From: Pseudarthrobacter sp. AL07
GTDB lineage: Bacteria > Actinomycetota > Actinomycetes > Actinomycetales > Micrococcaceae
Assembly: GCF_029960665.1 (NCBI RefSeq)
Contig: NZ_JASBRB010000013.1
Coordinates: 27,754 to 91,753 of the forward strand
Direction of reading: 5' to 3'
DNA: 64,000 nucleotides
In this document: piece by piece, positions 35,656 to 43,921 of the stretch
Layout of the letters: each line of letters begins with the position of its first letter
Position numbering within the stretch: position 1 is the first letter of the stretch
Notes under the pieces: generated by a model
Database searches by the model: none
Seen by the model: only the letters and a program-made list of their open reading frames with translations
What the model was told of the DNA's origin: nothing
Program-made: the position numbers and the translations under genes

Positions 35656-37338
35656 TCAGTCGCGGGTGAGGCGGCGGTGCGTAACGCGGTGCGGCTTGGC
35701 CGCATCGGGTCCGAGCCGCTCTACCTTGTTCTCCTCGTAGGATTCGAAGTTGCCCTCGAACCAGTACCACTTGGCGGGGTTTTCCTCGTCGCCTTCGTAG
35801 GCCAGGATGTGCGTGGCCACCCGGTCCAGGAACCAGCGGTCGTGCGACACCACCACGGCGCAGCCGGGGAACTCCAGCAGCGCGTTTTCAAGGCTGCTGA
35901 GGGTCTCGACGTCGAGGTCGTTAGTGGGTTCGTCAAGGAGCAGCAGGTTACCGCCCTGCTTGAGTGTCAGCGCTAGGTTGAGGCGGTTGCGCTCACCACC
36001 GGAGAGCACCCCGGCCTTCTTCTGCTGGTCCGGGCCCTTGAAGCCGAAAGCGGCAACGTAGGCGCGGGACGGCATTTCGACCTGGCCCACCTGGATGTAA
36101 TCCAGGCCGTCGGAAACAACTTCCCACAGGGTCTTGGTCGGGTCGATGCCGCCGCGGCTCTGGTCCGCGTAGGAGATCTTGACCGAATCGCCGATCTTCA
36201 GCTCGCCGCCGTCGAGCGGCTCCAGGCCAATGATGGTTTTGAACAGCGTGGACTTGCCCACACCGTTCGGGCCGATGACCCCGACGATGCCGTTGCGGGG
36301 AAGCGTGAAGGACAGTCCGTCGATCAGGGTGCGGTCGTCGAAGCCCTTCTGCAGGTTCCTGGCTTCCAGGACCAGCCCGCCCAGGCGCGGGCCCGGCGGA
36401 ATCTGGATCTCTTCGAAGTCAAGCTTGCGGGTGCGGTCAGCCTCGGCTGCCATCTCCTCGTAGCGGGCCAGACGGGCCTTGGACTTGGTCTGGCGGCCCT
36501 TGGCGTTGGAGCGAACCCACTCAAGTTCCTCGGTGAGCCGCTTAGCCTGCTTGGCGTCCTTCTTGCCCTGGACTTCCAGGCGGGCACGCTTCTTCTCCAG
36601 GTACGTGGAGTAGTTGCCTTCATAGGGGTACAGGTGGCCGCGGTCAACCTCTGCGATCCATTCCGCGACGTGGTCCAGGAAGTAGCGATCGTGGGTGACG
36701 GCCAGGACTGCGCCGGCGTAGCTGGAGAGGTGCTGTTCCAGCCACAGCACGCTCTCGGCGTCCAGGTGGTTGGTGGGCTCGTCCAGGAGCAGGAGGTCAG
36801 GCTTCTGCAGAAGGAGCTTGCAGAGGGCCACGCGGCGGCGCTCACCGCCGGAGAGTAGGGTCACGTCCGCGTCCGCGGGCGGGCAGCGGAGGGCGTCCAT
36901 GGCCTGCTCCAGCTGGGAGTCGAGATCCCAGGCCTCCGCGGCGTCAATGGCTTCCTGGAGCTGACCCATTTCCTCGAGCAGCACGTCGAAGTCAGCGTCG
37001 GGGCTGGCCATTTCTTCGGAGATCTCGTTGAAGCGCTGGATCTTGCCGTAGATCTCGCCAACACCTTCCTGGACGTTGCCCAGGACAGTCTTTTCCTCGT
37101 TCAGTGGCGGTTCCTGCAACAGGATCCCCACGGTGTAGCCGGGGCTGAGCCTGGCCTCACCGTTGGAGGGGATGTCCAGTCCGGCCATGATCTTCAGGAT
37201 GGTGGACTTACCGGCACCGTTCGGGCCAACAACACCGATTTTGGCGCCCGGAAAGAACGACATGCTTACGTTGTCAAGAATGAGTTTTTCGCCAACTGCC
37301 TTGCGGGCATTGGTCATTGTGTAGATAAATTCCGCCAT
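35656..37338 (-). CDS. ettA: Energy-dependent translational throttle protein EttA (ABC-F)
   Basis: An ABC-F ATPase acting in the ribosomal E site. The 560-aa protein has two ABC cassettes: Walker A GPNGAGKST and GPNGVGKST, signatures LSGGERRRV and LSGGERNRL, Walker B LLLLDEPTNHLD and LLLLDEPTNDLD. The arm and linker are between, with RARLEVQGKKDAKQAKRLTE. It has no membrane domain. It matches EttA by length and the N-terminus MAEFIYTMTNARKAVGEK. A TAGATT box 7 nt before the ATG suggests a leaderless mRNA. Confidence 0.95.
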   Translation of the reverse strand: MAEFIYTMTNARKAVGEKLILDNVSMSFFPGAKIGVVGPNGAGKSTILKIMAGLDIPSNGEARLSPGYTVGILLQEPPLNEEKTVLGNVQEGVGEIYGKIQRFNEISEEMASPDADFDVLLEEMGQLQEAIDAAEAWDLDSQLEQAMDALRCPPADADVTLLSGGERRRVALCKLLLQKPDLLLLDEPTNHLDAESVLWLEQHLSSYAGAVLAVTHDRYFLDHVAEWIAEVDRGHLYPYEGNYSTYLEKKRARLEVQGKKDAKQAKRLTEELEWVRSNAKGRQTKSKARLARYEEMAAEADRTRKLDFEEIQIPPGPRLGGLVLEARNLQKGFDDRTLIDGLSFTLPRNGIVGVIGPNGVGKSTLFKTIIGLEPLDGGELKIGDSVKISYADQSRGGIDPTKTLWEVVSDGLDYIQVGQVEMPSRAYVAAFGFKGPDQQKKAGVLSGGERNRLNLALTLKQGGNLLLLDEPTNDLDVETLSSLENALLEFPGCAVVVSHDRWFLDRVATHILAYEGDEENPAKWYWFEGNFESYEENKVERLGPDAAKPHRVTHRRLTRD

Positions 37339-37345
37339 GGTTCCA

Positions 37346-37351
37346 AATCTA
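37346..37351 (-). promoter_or_regulatory. -10 box for leaderless ettA
   Basis: TAGATT on the minus strand, 7 nt before the ATG at 37338. Confidence 0.5.
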
Positions 37352-37384
37352 GTGGGTTGGCGGGCTTAACTCACATTCGAGGCC

Positions 37385-37960
37385 TCAGGCAGGCGCCCCT
37401 ACGAAGCACTTACCGCTGGCCAGGACAGGCAGAACGATGACGGTGACGCTGCCGTCACGGACCTGTCCCACCACGCATTTGGTGCCCTGTAACACTGCGG
37501 CTTCGATGGCGTCCGCTTCCAGCCCGGTGGGCGTCCGGCTGGCCGACACTTCAAGGGCCGCGACGGCAATCCCGGCGCCGGTGAGGGCATCGGTCATCTG
37601 GGCTGTGGCTGGCCTTGGTGTCCCCGCCGCCAGCCGGCCCAGCGCATCCGTTACTGTCTGCTTCAAGACCGCGATGGCCGGATCCTCCGCCGGGGACGCG
37701 GCGGCCGGCCGGGTGGAGCCCGCCGTGGCCAGTTCCGTCGGAGCGGCCACTTCCGAGGGGGTGGCCACCACGCCGGGGGTGGCAACGGCCTGTCCCGCTC
37801 CTGTTGGGGAGCCGCCGGTGCAGGCTGCAAGCGCAAGAACCATCAGGAAGCTTCCTGCGAGCGCGGCGGGCGCCCGTCCCGCACGGAACCCAAACCGCCG
37901 GGAACGGGTGGTCCGGCTGGTGATTGGGGTTGCCCGCCGTGTGTCCGTCGCGCGATTCAT
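37385..37960 (-). CDS. Putative lipoprotein of unknown function
   Basis: A 191-aa protein with a long arginine-rich N-region, a hydrophobic stretch and the lipobox LALAAC with Cys47, so it should be lipid-anchored outside the membrane. A Pro/Ala/Thr-rich linker follows (about 50-105), then a small domain with a C-terminal pair of cysteines (GTKCVVGQVRDG and SGKCFVG) that may form a disulfide. I do not recognise the family. The ATG at 37960 has GGAAGA upstream; the longer open frame is less likely. It lies between ssb and ettA on the same strand. Confidence 0.8.
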   Translation of the reverse strand: MNRATDTRRATPITSRTTRSRRFGFRAGRAPAALAGSFLMVLALAACTGGSPTGAGQAVATPGVVATPSEVAAPTELATAGSTRPAAASPAEDPAIAVLKQTVTDALGRLAAGTPRPATAQMTDALTGAGIAVAALEVSASRTPTGLEADAIEAAVLQGTKCVVGQVRDGSVTVIVLPVLASGKCFVGAPA

Positions 37961-38068
37961 GCCGCCATTCTTCCACGCGGCCAGGCATCGGACGGAACGG
38001 TCCCGGCGCGGGCGGAGTGCGGGCACAGGATCCGCCCGTGTCCCGTGAAGTATCCAACGCCGGCACTC

Positions 38069-38650
38069 TCAGACGGCAGACCCGGCGAGCTCGCCTGTTT
38101 CAGCGTCCACCGGGATGTGGTTGCCGTCGGCGTCCTCGTGGAAGACTCCCAAGGCTGCAGCGTCGTCGTCCGCGTGCTCCCCTTCCTCCGGGTCTCCTCC
38201 GTCGTCGTCAGGATCCGCAGGGCCGATGCCGCTGCCGTCCGCTGCGGCTTCCTGGCCTGCCGCGCCGTTGTCTGAGACGAGGTGCAGTCCGGTGTCGCTG
38301 GTACGGATGTAGTTGGCCGAACCGCGTTTGAGGTCGTGCCCCACGGAATCGGCATCGATTTCGGCCGAATGGTAGATCCGGCCGTCTTTCTCCCAGCTGC
38401 GCAGCTTGAGCCGGCCAACAACAATGACGCACTGGCCCTTTTTAATACTGCAGGCCATATTCCCGGCAAGCTGACGGTATCCCTGGACGTTGAACCAGTT
38501 GGTGTGGCTATCCACCCAGGTGCTGGTGGCGCGGTCAAAACGCCGCGCGGTTGAACCGAGGCGGAACGAGGCTGTGCCCACGCCGCCCGGAGTTGTGGAG
38601 GTCTTGATATCCGTGGCAACGAAGCCCCGGAACGTTTGGTAGTCAGTCAT
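38069..38650 (-). CDS. ssb: Single-stranded DNA-binding protein (second-type SSB)
   Basis: A 193-aa SSB. The OB fold covers about residues 1-120 (FRGFVATDIKTS, ASFRLGSTARRFDR, TNWFNVQGYRQLA, GQCVIVVGRLKLRSWEKDGR). The tail is acidic (PDDDGGDPEEGEHADDDAAA) but lacks the terminal DDDIPF-type tip used to recruit partner proteins; it ends ETGELAGSAV. It is therefore probably an accessory paralogue, not the replication SSB. I chose the ATG at 38650 with AGGA 7 nt upstream. Confidence 0.9.
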   Translation of the reverse strand: MTDYQTFRGFVATDIKTSTTPGGVGTASFRLGSTARRFDRATSTWVDSHTNWFNVQGYRQLAGNMACSIKKGQCVIVVGRLKLRSWEKDGRIYHSAEIDADSVGHDLKRGSANYIRTSDTGLHLVSDNGAAGQEAAADGSGIGPADPDDDGGDPEEGEHADDDAAALGVFHEDADGNHIPVDAETGELAGSAV

Positions 38651-38823
38651 CATCTTGTCCTGTCTCGAAAGGTAGCGCCTTAGCGGCAAAACCAGCTTCG
38701 CGCGGACGGCACCGCGCCGCGAGGGACAAGTTCGCGTATGTGCACAACCCTTCCCGAAACTGCCTTGTTGAGGAGAAGTTCCGGCAGCGCGCCCTGGTGA
38801 AGCGGCTGCACCGTGGGGCCATG

Positions 38824-38829
38824 TAAACT
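38824..38829 (+). promoter_or_regulatory. -10 box of tRNA-Arg
   Basis: TAAACT, 35 nt before the tRNA 5' end; the -35 is weak. Confidence 0.4.
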
Positions 38830-38864
38830 TTTGATGCGCCTGATCTCTGGTCGTGGCGCCACGT

Positions 38865-38937
38865 GCCCCAGTAGCTCAGGGGATAGAGCAGCGGCCTTCT
38901 AATCCGCCGGTCGGGGGTTCGATTCCCTCCTGGGGCA
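38865..38937 (+). tRNA. tRNA-Arg (TCT)
   Basis: 73-nt cloverleaf: acceptor GCCCCAG/CTGGGGC, D-arm GCTC...GAGC, anticodon loop CTTCTAA (anticodon TCT), T-arm GGGGG-TTCGATT-CCCTC, discriminator A. The CCA is not encoded. Confidence 0.96.
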
Positions 38938-38981
38938 CAAGATGATGACTTGGCACGTCCTTGACGGATGCGCCGGTCAGC

Positions 38982-39017
38982 AAAAAACACCCCGGTCAGC
39001 AGACCGGGGTGTTTTTT
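38982..39017. terminator. Bidirectional terminator between tRNA-Arg and isomerase gene
   Basis: 16-bp perfect stem (38982-38997 with 39002-39017), loop AGCA, with six A on the left arm and six T on the right, so it works in both directions. Confidence 0.92.
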
Positions 39018-39048
39018 CATTGTGTGGCTGGTGTGAAATTGCCGTTTC

Positions 39049-39906
39049 TCAGGCGTAAGGCAGCACGAGTTCCGCGTAGCGCTCCTTGACGGTGGCAAGG
39101 ACGATATTGCCATCGGTGTCCCAGATCTCCTGATTGAAGATTTCGACTTCGATGTCGCCGGTGTACCCGGCGTCGCGGACCCAGGTGCCGATGGTGGCGA
39201 AGTCAATGACGCCGTCGCCCATGTATCCGCGCGACAGCAGTGGATCCGCGGCGATGGGCATGTTGAAGTCGCACACCTGGTAGGAGGCGATGCGGTCTTC
39301 CCGGCCGGCGCGTTCAATTTGGGCCTTAAGTTCCGGATCCCACCAGACGTGGAAGGTGTCGACTGCGACGCCAACATCCTTTGTGTCGAACGGGGCGGCG
39401 AGATCCAGGGCCTGTCCCAGAGTGGAGATCAGGGCACGGTCAGCCGCATACATCGGGTGCAGCGGTTCGAGCACCAGCCGGATCCCGTTCTCGGAGGCGA
39501 ATGGAACAAGGTCGGCGAGGCGGTCGGCGACGCGCTGGCGGGCAGCCACCACGTCCCTCTCCGCCGGCGCCAGTCCGCCGACCACCAGGAAGAGTTCCCG
39601 GGTGTTCAGCGCCGCGGCTTCGAGGATCGCCGCACGGTTGTCCGCCAGGGCGGCGGCCTGGCCTTCGGCGTCGGCCGCTGTCAGGAAACCGCCGCGGCAG
39701 AGCGAGGAGACCCGGAGGCCGGCATCCTTGATCAGCTTGGCGGCCTTGTCCAGTCCTGCTTCCTCCACGCGGTCACGCCATGGGCCGATCGACGGGATCC
39801 CGGCGTTGACGCAGCCGTCGACGACCTGTGCGAGGGTCCACTTCTTGGTGGTGGCGCTGTTGATCGAAAGGCGCGAAAAATGGAACGGTCCTGAATTGGA
39901 AGTCAT
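39049..39906 (-). CDS. Sugar phosphate isomerase/epimerase family (TIM barrel)
   Basis: A 285-aa xylose-isomerase-like TIM barrel. The probable metal ligands are in VLEPLHPMYAADR (Glu), VAVDTFHVWWDP (Asp, His), QVCDFN and DIEVEIFNQEIWDTD (last Glu). Members include inosose and 3-keto-sugar isomerases or dehydratases; the substrate here is unknown. Its ATG overlaps the DUF993 stop by 4 nt (ATGA). It is the last gene of a coupled three-gene operon under likely LacI-type control. Confidence 0.9.
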   Translation of the reverse strand: MTSNSGPFHFSRLSINSATTKKWTLAQVVDGCVNAGIPSIGPWRDRVEEAGLDKAAKLIKDAGLRVSSLCRGGFLTAADAEGQAAALADNRAAILEAAALNTRELFLVVGGLAPAERDVVAARQRVADRLADLVPFASENGIRLVLEPLHPMYAADRALISTLGQALDLAAPFDTKDVGVAVDTFHVWWDPELKAQIERAGREDRIASYQVCDFNMPIAADPLLSRGYMGDGVIDFATIGTWVRDAGYTGDIEVEIFNQEIWDTDGNIVLATVKERYAELVLPYA

Positions 39907-41117
39907 ACTCCCACTCCGTTGATGCGCAGGTAGTCGGACATCCGGAACGCGGCGAGCGCAGGATCCTTCAGCAGCCCTGCCTGGTCGGCCAGTTCGAAGG
40001 TCTTGGCCAGGTGGCAGACGGAGCGGCCGGAGTGCAGGCCGCCCACCATCTGGAAGCCGGGCTGATTGCCGTTAAGCCAGGACATAAAGGCGATCCCGGT
40101 CTTGTAGTAGAACGTGGGGGCGCTGAAGATGTGCTTGCCGAGCTCCCGCGTGGAATCCAGGATGGCGCGCGCTTCCGCAGCTTTGCCGGCGTCGTAGTGC
40201 TGCAGGGCAACGGAAGCGGCGGGGTAGATGGCTGCGAAGATACCCAGCAGGGCGTCCGAATGGTGGCTGCCGTCGCCGTCGATCAGTTCCGGGTAGTTGA
40301 AGTCGTCGCCGGTGTACAGGCGGACCCCTTCGGGCAGGACTGCACGGAGGGCCACTTCGTGGCTGGCGTCCAGCAGCGAGACCTTGACGCCGTCCACCTT
40401 GTCCGCGTTGTCGCGGATCAGGGAAAGGAACGTCTCGGTGGCCTGGGCAACATCATCCGAACCCCAGTAACCGGCCAGGGCGGGATCGAACATGGTCCCG
40501 AGCCAGTGCAGGATGACGGGCTGGTCCACTTCCTGAAGCAGTGTGGAGTACACCTTCAGGTAGTCTTCCGGGCCAGTCGCCACGCGGGCCAGCGCACGGG
40601 AGGCCATCAGGATGACCTTGGGCCCGGCTTCGGACACGACGGCGATCTGCTCGCGGTAAGCCTCGAGGACGGCGGTCAGTCCGGCCTCTCCCGTGGGCAG
40701 CGTGGCGATGTCCAACTGGTCGGTGCCGGCGCCGCAGGAGACGAGGTCCCGCACGGTCTTGCCAGCGGTCGCGGCGTTGCCGGAGGAGACCACCGAAGCG
40801 GCCTCCACACCGGTGCGCTTGATGAGCTGCTGGGTTGCGGCCCAGTCCAGGCCCATGCCGCGCTGTGCGGTGTCCATGGCGTCCGCAACACCCAGGCCGT
40901 AGGACCAGAGTTCGTGCCGGTACGCCAGGGTGGCGTCCCAGTCGAGGCTTGCCGGGGCACCTGGCGTGTTGTCCGCCAGGACCTCGGGAATGACGTGCGC
41001 GGCCGCGTAGGTACGCCGCGACGTGAGCGGGGCGGTGGGGCGGGCCCACGACACGCCGCCTTGGAGGCGGTACTCGCGGGTGCCGCCGTCGTGGGTGGGA
41101 AGGATCAGGGAAGTCAT
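39903..41117 (-). CDS. DUF993 / dihydrodipicolinate synthase-like protein
   Basis: A 404-aa protein of the DUF993 family, distantly related to class I aldolases such as DapA. Visible conserved pieces are GGVSWARPTAPLTSRRTYAA, VLEAYREQIAVVSEAGPKVI, LHWLGTMFDPALAGYW, KVDGVKVSLLDASHE (a candidate Schiff-base Lys) and LYTGDDFNYPEL. The chemistry is unproven; a retro-aldol cleavage of an oxidised sugar would fit its neighbours. Its ATG shares one base with the dehydrogenase stop (TGATG), and the isomerase starts within its stop. Confidence 0.88.
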   Translation of the reverse strand: MTSLILPTHDGGTREYRLQGGVSWARPTAPLTSRRTYAAAHVIPEVLADNTPGAPASLDWDATLAYRHELWSYGLGVADAMDTAQRGMGLDWAATQQLIKRTGVEAASVVSSGNAATAGKTVRDLVSCGAGTDQLDIATLPTGEAGLTAVLEAYREQIAVVSEAGPKVILMASRALARVATGPEDYLKVYSTLLQEVDQPVILHWLGTMFDPALAGYWGSDDVAQATETFLSLIRDNADKVDGVKVSLLDASHEVALRAVLPEGVRLYTGDDFNYPELIDGDGSHHSDALLGIFAAIYPAASVALQHYDAGKAAEARAILDSTRELGKHIFSAPTFYYKTGIAFMSWLNGNQPGFQMVGGLHSGRSVCHLAKTFELADQAGLLKDPALAAFRMSDYLRINGVGV

Positions 41118-42286
41118 CAGAGCGTGATCTCCGGGATGTCGATGGTGCGGCGTTCGTTGTTGGACTGCAGGCCAAGTTCGGCGAGCTGGACGCCGCGGGC
41201 GGCGGACAGCAGGCCGAAGCGGTGCTCGCGGCCAGCCACGACATCGCGCAGGAACTCTTCCCACTGCAGCTTGAAGCCGTTATCCAGCTCGGCGTTCGCA
41301 GGGACTTCCTGCCACTGGCTGCGGAACGATTCCGTGACGGGCAGGTCCGGGTTCCAGACGGGCTTAGGGGTGTGGGCGCGCTGCTGGGCAACGCACTTGT
41401 TCAAACCGGCAACGGCGGAGCCGTGCGTGCCGTCGATCTGGAATTCCACAAGCTCGTCTCGGTAGACGCGGACAGCCCAGGAGGAGTTGATCTGGCCGAT
41501 GACCGGCTCGCCCGCCGGCGTTTCGAGTTCGAAGATGCCGTAGGAGGCGTCGTCGGCGGTGGCCTTGTACTCCTTGCCTGCCTCGTCCCAGCGGGCCGGG
41601 ATGTGCGTGGCGGTCTTGGCGTTGACGCTCTTGACCTTGCCGATGATGCCTTCGAGGACATAGTTCCAGTGGCAGAACATGTCCGTGGTCATGCCGCCGC
41701 CGTCTTCCTTGCGGTAGTTCCAGGACGGGCGCTGCGCTGCCTGGACGTCGCCTTCGAAGACCCAATAGCCGAATTCGCCGCGGATGGAGAGGATGCGCCC
41801 GAAGAAGCCTTCGTCCACCAGGCGGCGGAGCTTGACCAGGCCCGGCAGGTACAGCTTGTCGTGCACAACACCCGCGGTGACGCCGGCTTCCTTGCCGATG
41901 CGGGCCAGCTCGATGGCTTCTTCCAGGGATTCCGCCGTGGGCTTCTCCGTGAAGATGTGCTTGCCGGCCAGCATGGCCTTCTTCAGGGTGGCGGCACGGA
42001 GGCTGGTCATGGACGCATCAAAGATGATGTCCACCGAAGGATCGTTGATCACGGAATCCAGGTCCGTGGTCCATTCGGCCACCTTATGGAGCTCGGCCAG
42101 CTCACGGATCCTGGCTTCATTGCGGCCCACCAGGATCGGCTCCACCTGGACCTTGGTGCCGTCCTCCAGCGTGAACCCACCTGCATCGCGGATGGGAAGG
42201 ATGGAACGCAGCAGGTGCTGGCGGTAACCCATCCGGCCGGTGATGCCATTCATGGCGATACGGATCGTCTTTGTTTCGAAGCCCAT
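41117..42286 (-). CDS. Gfo/Idh/MocA family oxidoreductase
   Basis: A 389-aa NAD(P)-dependent sugar or polyol dehydrogenase. The Rossmann N-terminus is RIAMNGITGRMGYRQHLLRS, an unusual GITGRMG loop. Then come DIIFDASMTSLRAATLKKA, the catalytic Lys in HIFTEKPTAESLEEA and the C-terminal alpha/beta domain with HDKLYLPGLVKLRRLV and RKEDGGGMTTDMFCHWNYVL. GGAGG stands 4 nt before the ATG. It opens the operon and lies divergent from the LacI regulator, with two operator-like palindromes between. Confidence 0.92.
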   Translation of the reverse strand: MGFETKTIRIAMNGITGRMGYRQHLLRSILPIRDAGGFTLEDGTKVQVEPILVGRNEARIRELAELHKVAEWTTDLDSVINDPSVDIIFDASMTSLRAATLKKAMLAGKHIFTEKPTAESLEEAIELARIGKEAGVTAGVVHDKLYLPGLVKLRRLVDEGFFGRILSIRGEFGYWVFEGDVQAAQRPSWNYRKEDGGGMTTDMFCHWNYVLEGIIGKVKSVNAKTATHIPARWDEAGKEYKATADDASYGIFELETPAGEPVIGQINSSWAVRVYRDELVEFQIDGTHGSAVAGLNKCVAQQRAHTPKPVWNPDLPVTESFRSQWQEVPANAELDNGFKLQWEEFLRDVVAGREHRFGLLSAARGVQLAELGLQSNNERRTIDIPEITL

Positions 42287-42327
42287 GTGTCCTCCACGGT
42301 GAGTGAGCAGTGTTACTCAAGCGGTAT

Positions 42328-42345
42328 TGGGAAAGCGCATTCCCA
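42328..42345. promoter_or_regulatory. LacI-type operator O1
   Basis: TGGGAA-AGCGCA-TTCCCA, a perfect 6+6 inverted repeat with a GC centre, 41 bp upstream of the dehydrogenase start. Confidence 0.65.
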
Positions 42346-42378
42346 CTGCGTCCATCATGCACCGCTCCCCTTCGGGTT

Positions 42379-42392
42379 GGCAAGCGCTTTCC
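42379..42392. promoter_or_regulatory. LacI-type operator O2
   Basis: GGCAAGCGCTTTCC, centred on AAGCGCTT, a typical LacI/GalR half-site arrangement. Its centre is 49 bp from that of O1 and 78 bp from the regulator's start. Confidence 0.65.
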
Positions 42393-42463
42393 CTGACTAT
42401 CTTCGAACTGCCATACTGAAGTCGGCGCCTATAGCGCTGAAGTACGTACGAACAGGAGAAGCT

Positions 42464-43543
42464 GTGGCTGCCAGTACCCTCACCGAGGTGGCCCGTTTGG
42501 CGGGCGTTTCGCCGGCCACGGCCTCTCGCGTGCTGAACGGCTCCGCCCGGATACCCGGCAAGGATATTGCCGTCCGTGTGCGCCAGGCCGCCGAATCCCT
42601 GGGCTACATTCCCAACGCCCAGGCCCAGGGACTGGCGAAGTCCAGCTCCGGACTGATCGGGCTGATCGTGCACGACATCGCCGATCCCTACTTTTCCGCC
42701 ATAGCCCGCGGCGTCCAGGAAGCCGCGAGGGAACAGCACAAGATGGTGCTGTTGGCCACCACCGAAGGCGCTCCGGAAAGCGAGAAGGAAGCCGTGGGTG
42801 CCTTCGCGGCTCGCCGCGCCGATTCCATCGTGATCGCAGGTTCGAGGACTTCCCGCGTCGAGGACCGGGACGGCAACGCTGAACTGGCCGCGGAACTGGA
42901 CCGTTACTGCCGCAATGGCGGCCACGTGGGCGTGATCGGCCACGGGATTGTGGGCGCCACGGCAGCAGACGGCTACCACGTGGTGAGTGTGCCCAATGAG
43001 GAGTTGGCGGCGCAGCTTGCCACCGAGCTGGCGGCGTCGCGGGAAGACTTCGTCATCATCGGCGGCCCGGAAGGGCTGTTCACCTCCGACGACCGGATCC
43101 GAGGGTTCCAGCGTGGCCTCGCCGTCGCAGGCCTGCCAGCCGCGGATGTCATCCGCACGGACTTCAACCGTGCCGGCGGCTTCGAGGCCGGCCTCGCCCT
43201 GGCTGCACGGATCACAGCGTCCCAACCCCGGACCGAGACAAAACGGCTCTGCATCTTTGCCGTCAACGATGTTATGGCCATCGGGGCCGCCGCCGCGCTG
43301 CGCTCCCAGGGACTGCGGGTCCCGCGCGACGCCGCCGTTGCCGGTTTCGACGATATTGAGACTCTGCGCGATTTCCGGCCGGCCCTCTCCACAGTGCACC
43401 TTTCCCTGGAGGAGATCGGACGGCAGGCCGCCAGCAGGGCAGCCGGCCCGTCCGCCGACGATGCCGGATCGCCCCCGATAACCGGCCAGGTCATACTCCG
43501 GCGCAGCACCGAAGTGGCACACCCGAGCAGCGCCGAGTCATGA
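42464..43543 (+). CDS. LacI family transcriptional regulator
   Basis: A 359-aa repressor. The N-terminal helix-turn-helix reads LTEVARLAGVSPATASRVLN, followed by the hinge YIPNAQAQGLAKS. The periplasmic-binding-like effector domain has LIGLIVHDIADPYFSAIARG and AVAGFDDIETLRDFRPALST. The start is GTG at 42464 with AGGAG at good distance; a much longer frame reaching back through the operator is rejected. Divergent orientation and operators suggest that it controls the dehydrogenase-DUF993-isomerase operon and itself, with a sugar-like inducer. Confidence 0.93.
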   Translation: MAASTLTEVARLAGVSPATASRVLNGSARIPGKDIAVRVRQAAESLGYIPNAQAQGLAKSSSGLIGLIVHDIADPYFSAIARGVQEAAREQHKMVLLATTEGAPESEKEAVGAFAARRADSIVIAGSRTSRVEDRDGNAELAAELDRYCRNGGHVGVIGHGIVGATAADGYHVVSVPNEELAAQLATELAASREDFVIIGGPEGLFTSDDRIRGFQRGLAVAGLPAADVIRTDFNRAGGFEAGLALAARITASQPRTETKRLCIFAVNDVMAIGAAAALRSQGLRVPRDAAVAGFDDIETLRDFRPALSTVHLSLEEIGRQAASRAAGPSADDAGSPPITGQVILRRSTEVAHPSSAES

Positions 43544-43559
43544 GGCACCGCTGGAGGAG

Positions 43560-43897
43560 GGCAAGGAGGCCCTTCTGGCGATCCGCGAAGGCGCTTTTGG
43601 CCTGGCGGCGGACAGGACGCGGGCGTCCTGGGCTTCTCGGCCGCCGGCCTTTGTGTGGCACCCTGCCGATGATGCGGCGGTGCCCGTCCGTCACAGCCTT
43701 TCTTACGCGGGGGCGTTGATGCGCGCGGGCGTTGATGCGCGCGGGCGTTGATGCGCGCGGGCGTGCCGGCCGAACTCCACGTTTTTCCGCAGGACCGCCA
43801 CGGCCTCGGGCTGGCCCGGGAGCTGCCGGGACCGGATCAATGGACATCGCTGTGTGCGGCCTTGCTGGACAGGATGGGATGGACCGCTGAGGACTGA
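43560..43897 (+). pseudogene. Decayed alpha/beta hydrolase (acetyl-esterase-like)
   Basis: Pieces of one hydrolase appear in order but in different frames: ALLAIREGAFGLAADR, then DAGVLGFSAAGL (the GxSxG nucleophile elbow), then PAFVWHPADDAAVPVRHSLS (catalytic Asp region), then VPAELHVFPQDRHGLGL (catalytic His region) ending with a stop at 43895-43897. The middle of the domain is deleted after the nucleophile elbow, and a three-copy 16-bp repeat breaks the frame between Asp and His. The N-terminal part is missing. It cannot make the enzyme. It directly follows the lacI stop. Confidence 0.75.
43713..43760 (+). repeat. Tandem 16-bp repeat, three perfect copies
   Basis: GCGTTGATGCGCGCGG repeated at 43713-43728, 43729-43744 and 43745-43760, followed by a GCGTG partial. 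Reducing it to one copy restores the hydrolase reading GALMRAGVPAELHVF, so two added copies (32 bp) shifted the frame. Confidence 0.92.
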
Positions 43898-43921
43898 ACT
43901 GTCTGCCTGAGCCGTCGGCAG

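Noticed and set aside
40011..41465. 484-aa plus-strand frame opposite the DUF993 gene
   Set aside because: Shadow frame; both minus-strand genes are complete and tightly coupled.
41222..42463. 414-residue N-terminal extension of the LacI regulator
   Set aside because: It would run antisense through the dehydrogenase gene and both operators; the GTG at 42464 has a good ribosome-binding site.
43713..43760. Possible CRISPR or minisatellite
   Set aside because: Three directly adjacent 16-bp copies without spacers; it is a short tandem duplication inside a pseudogene.
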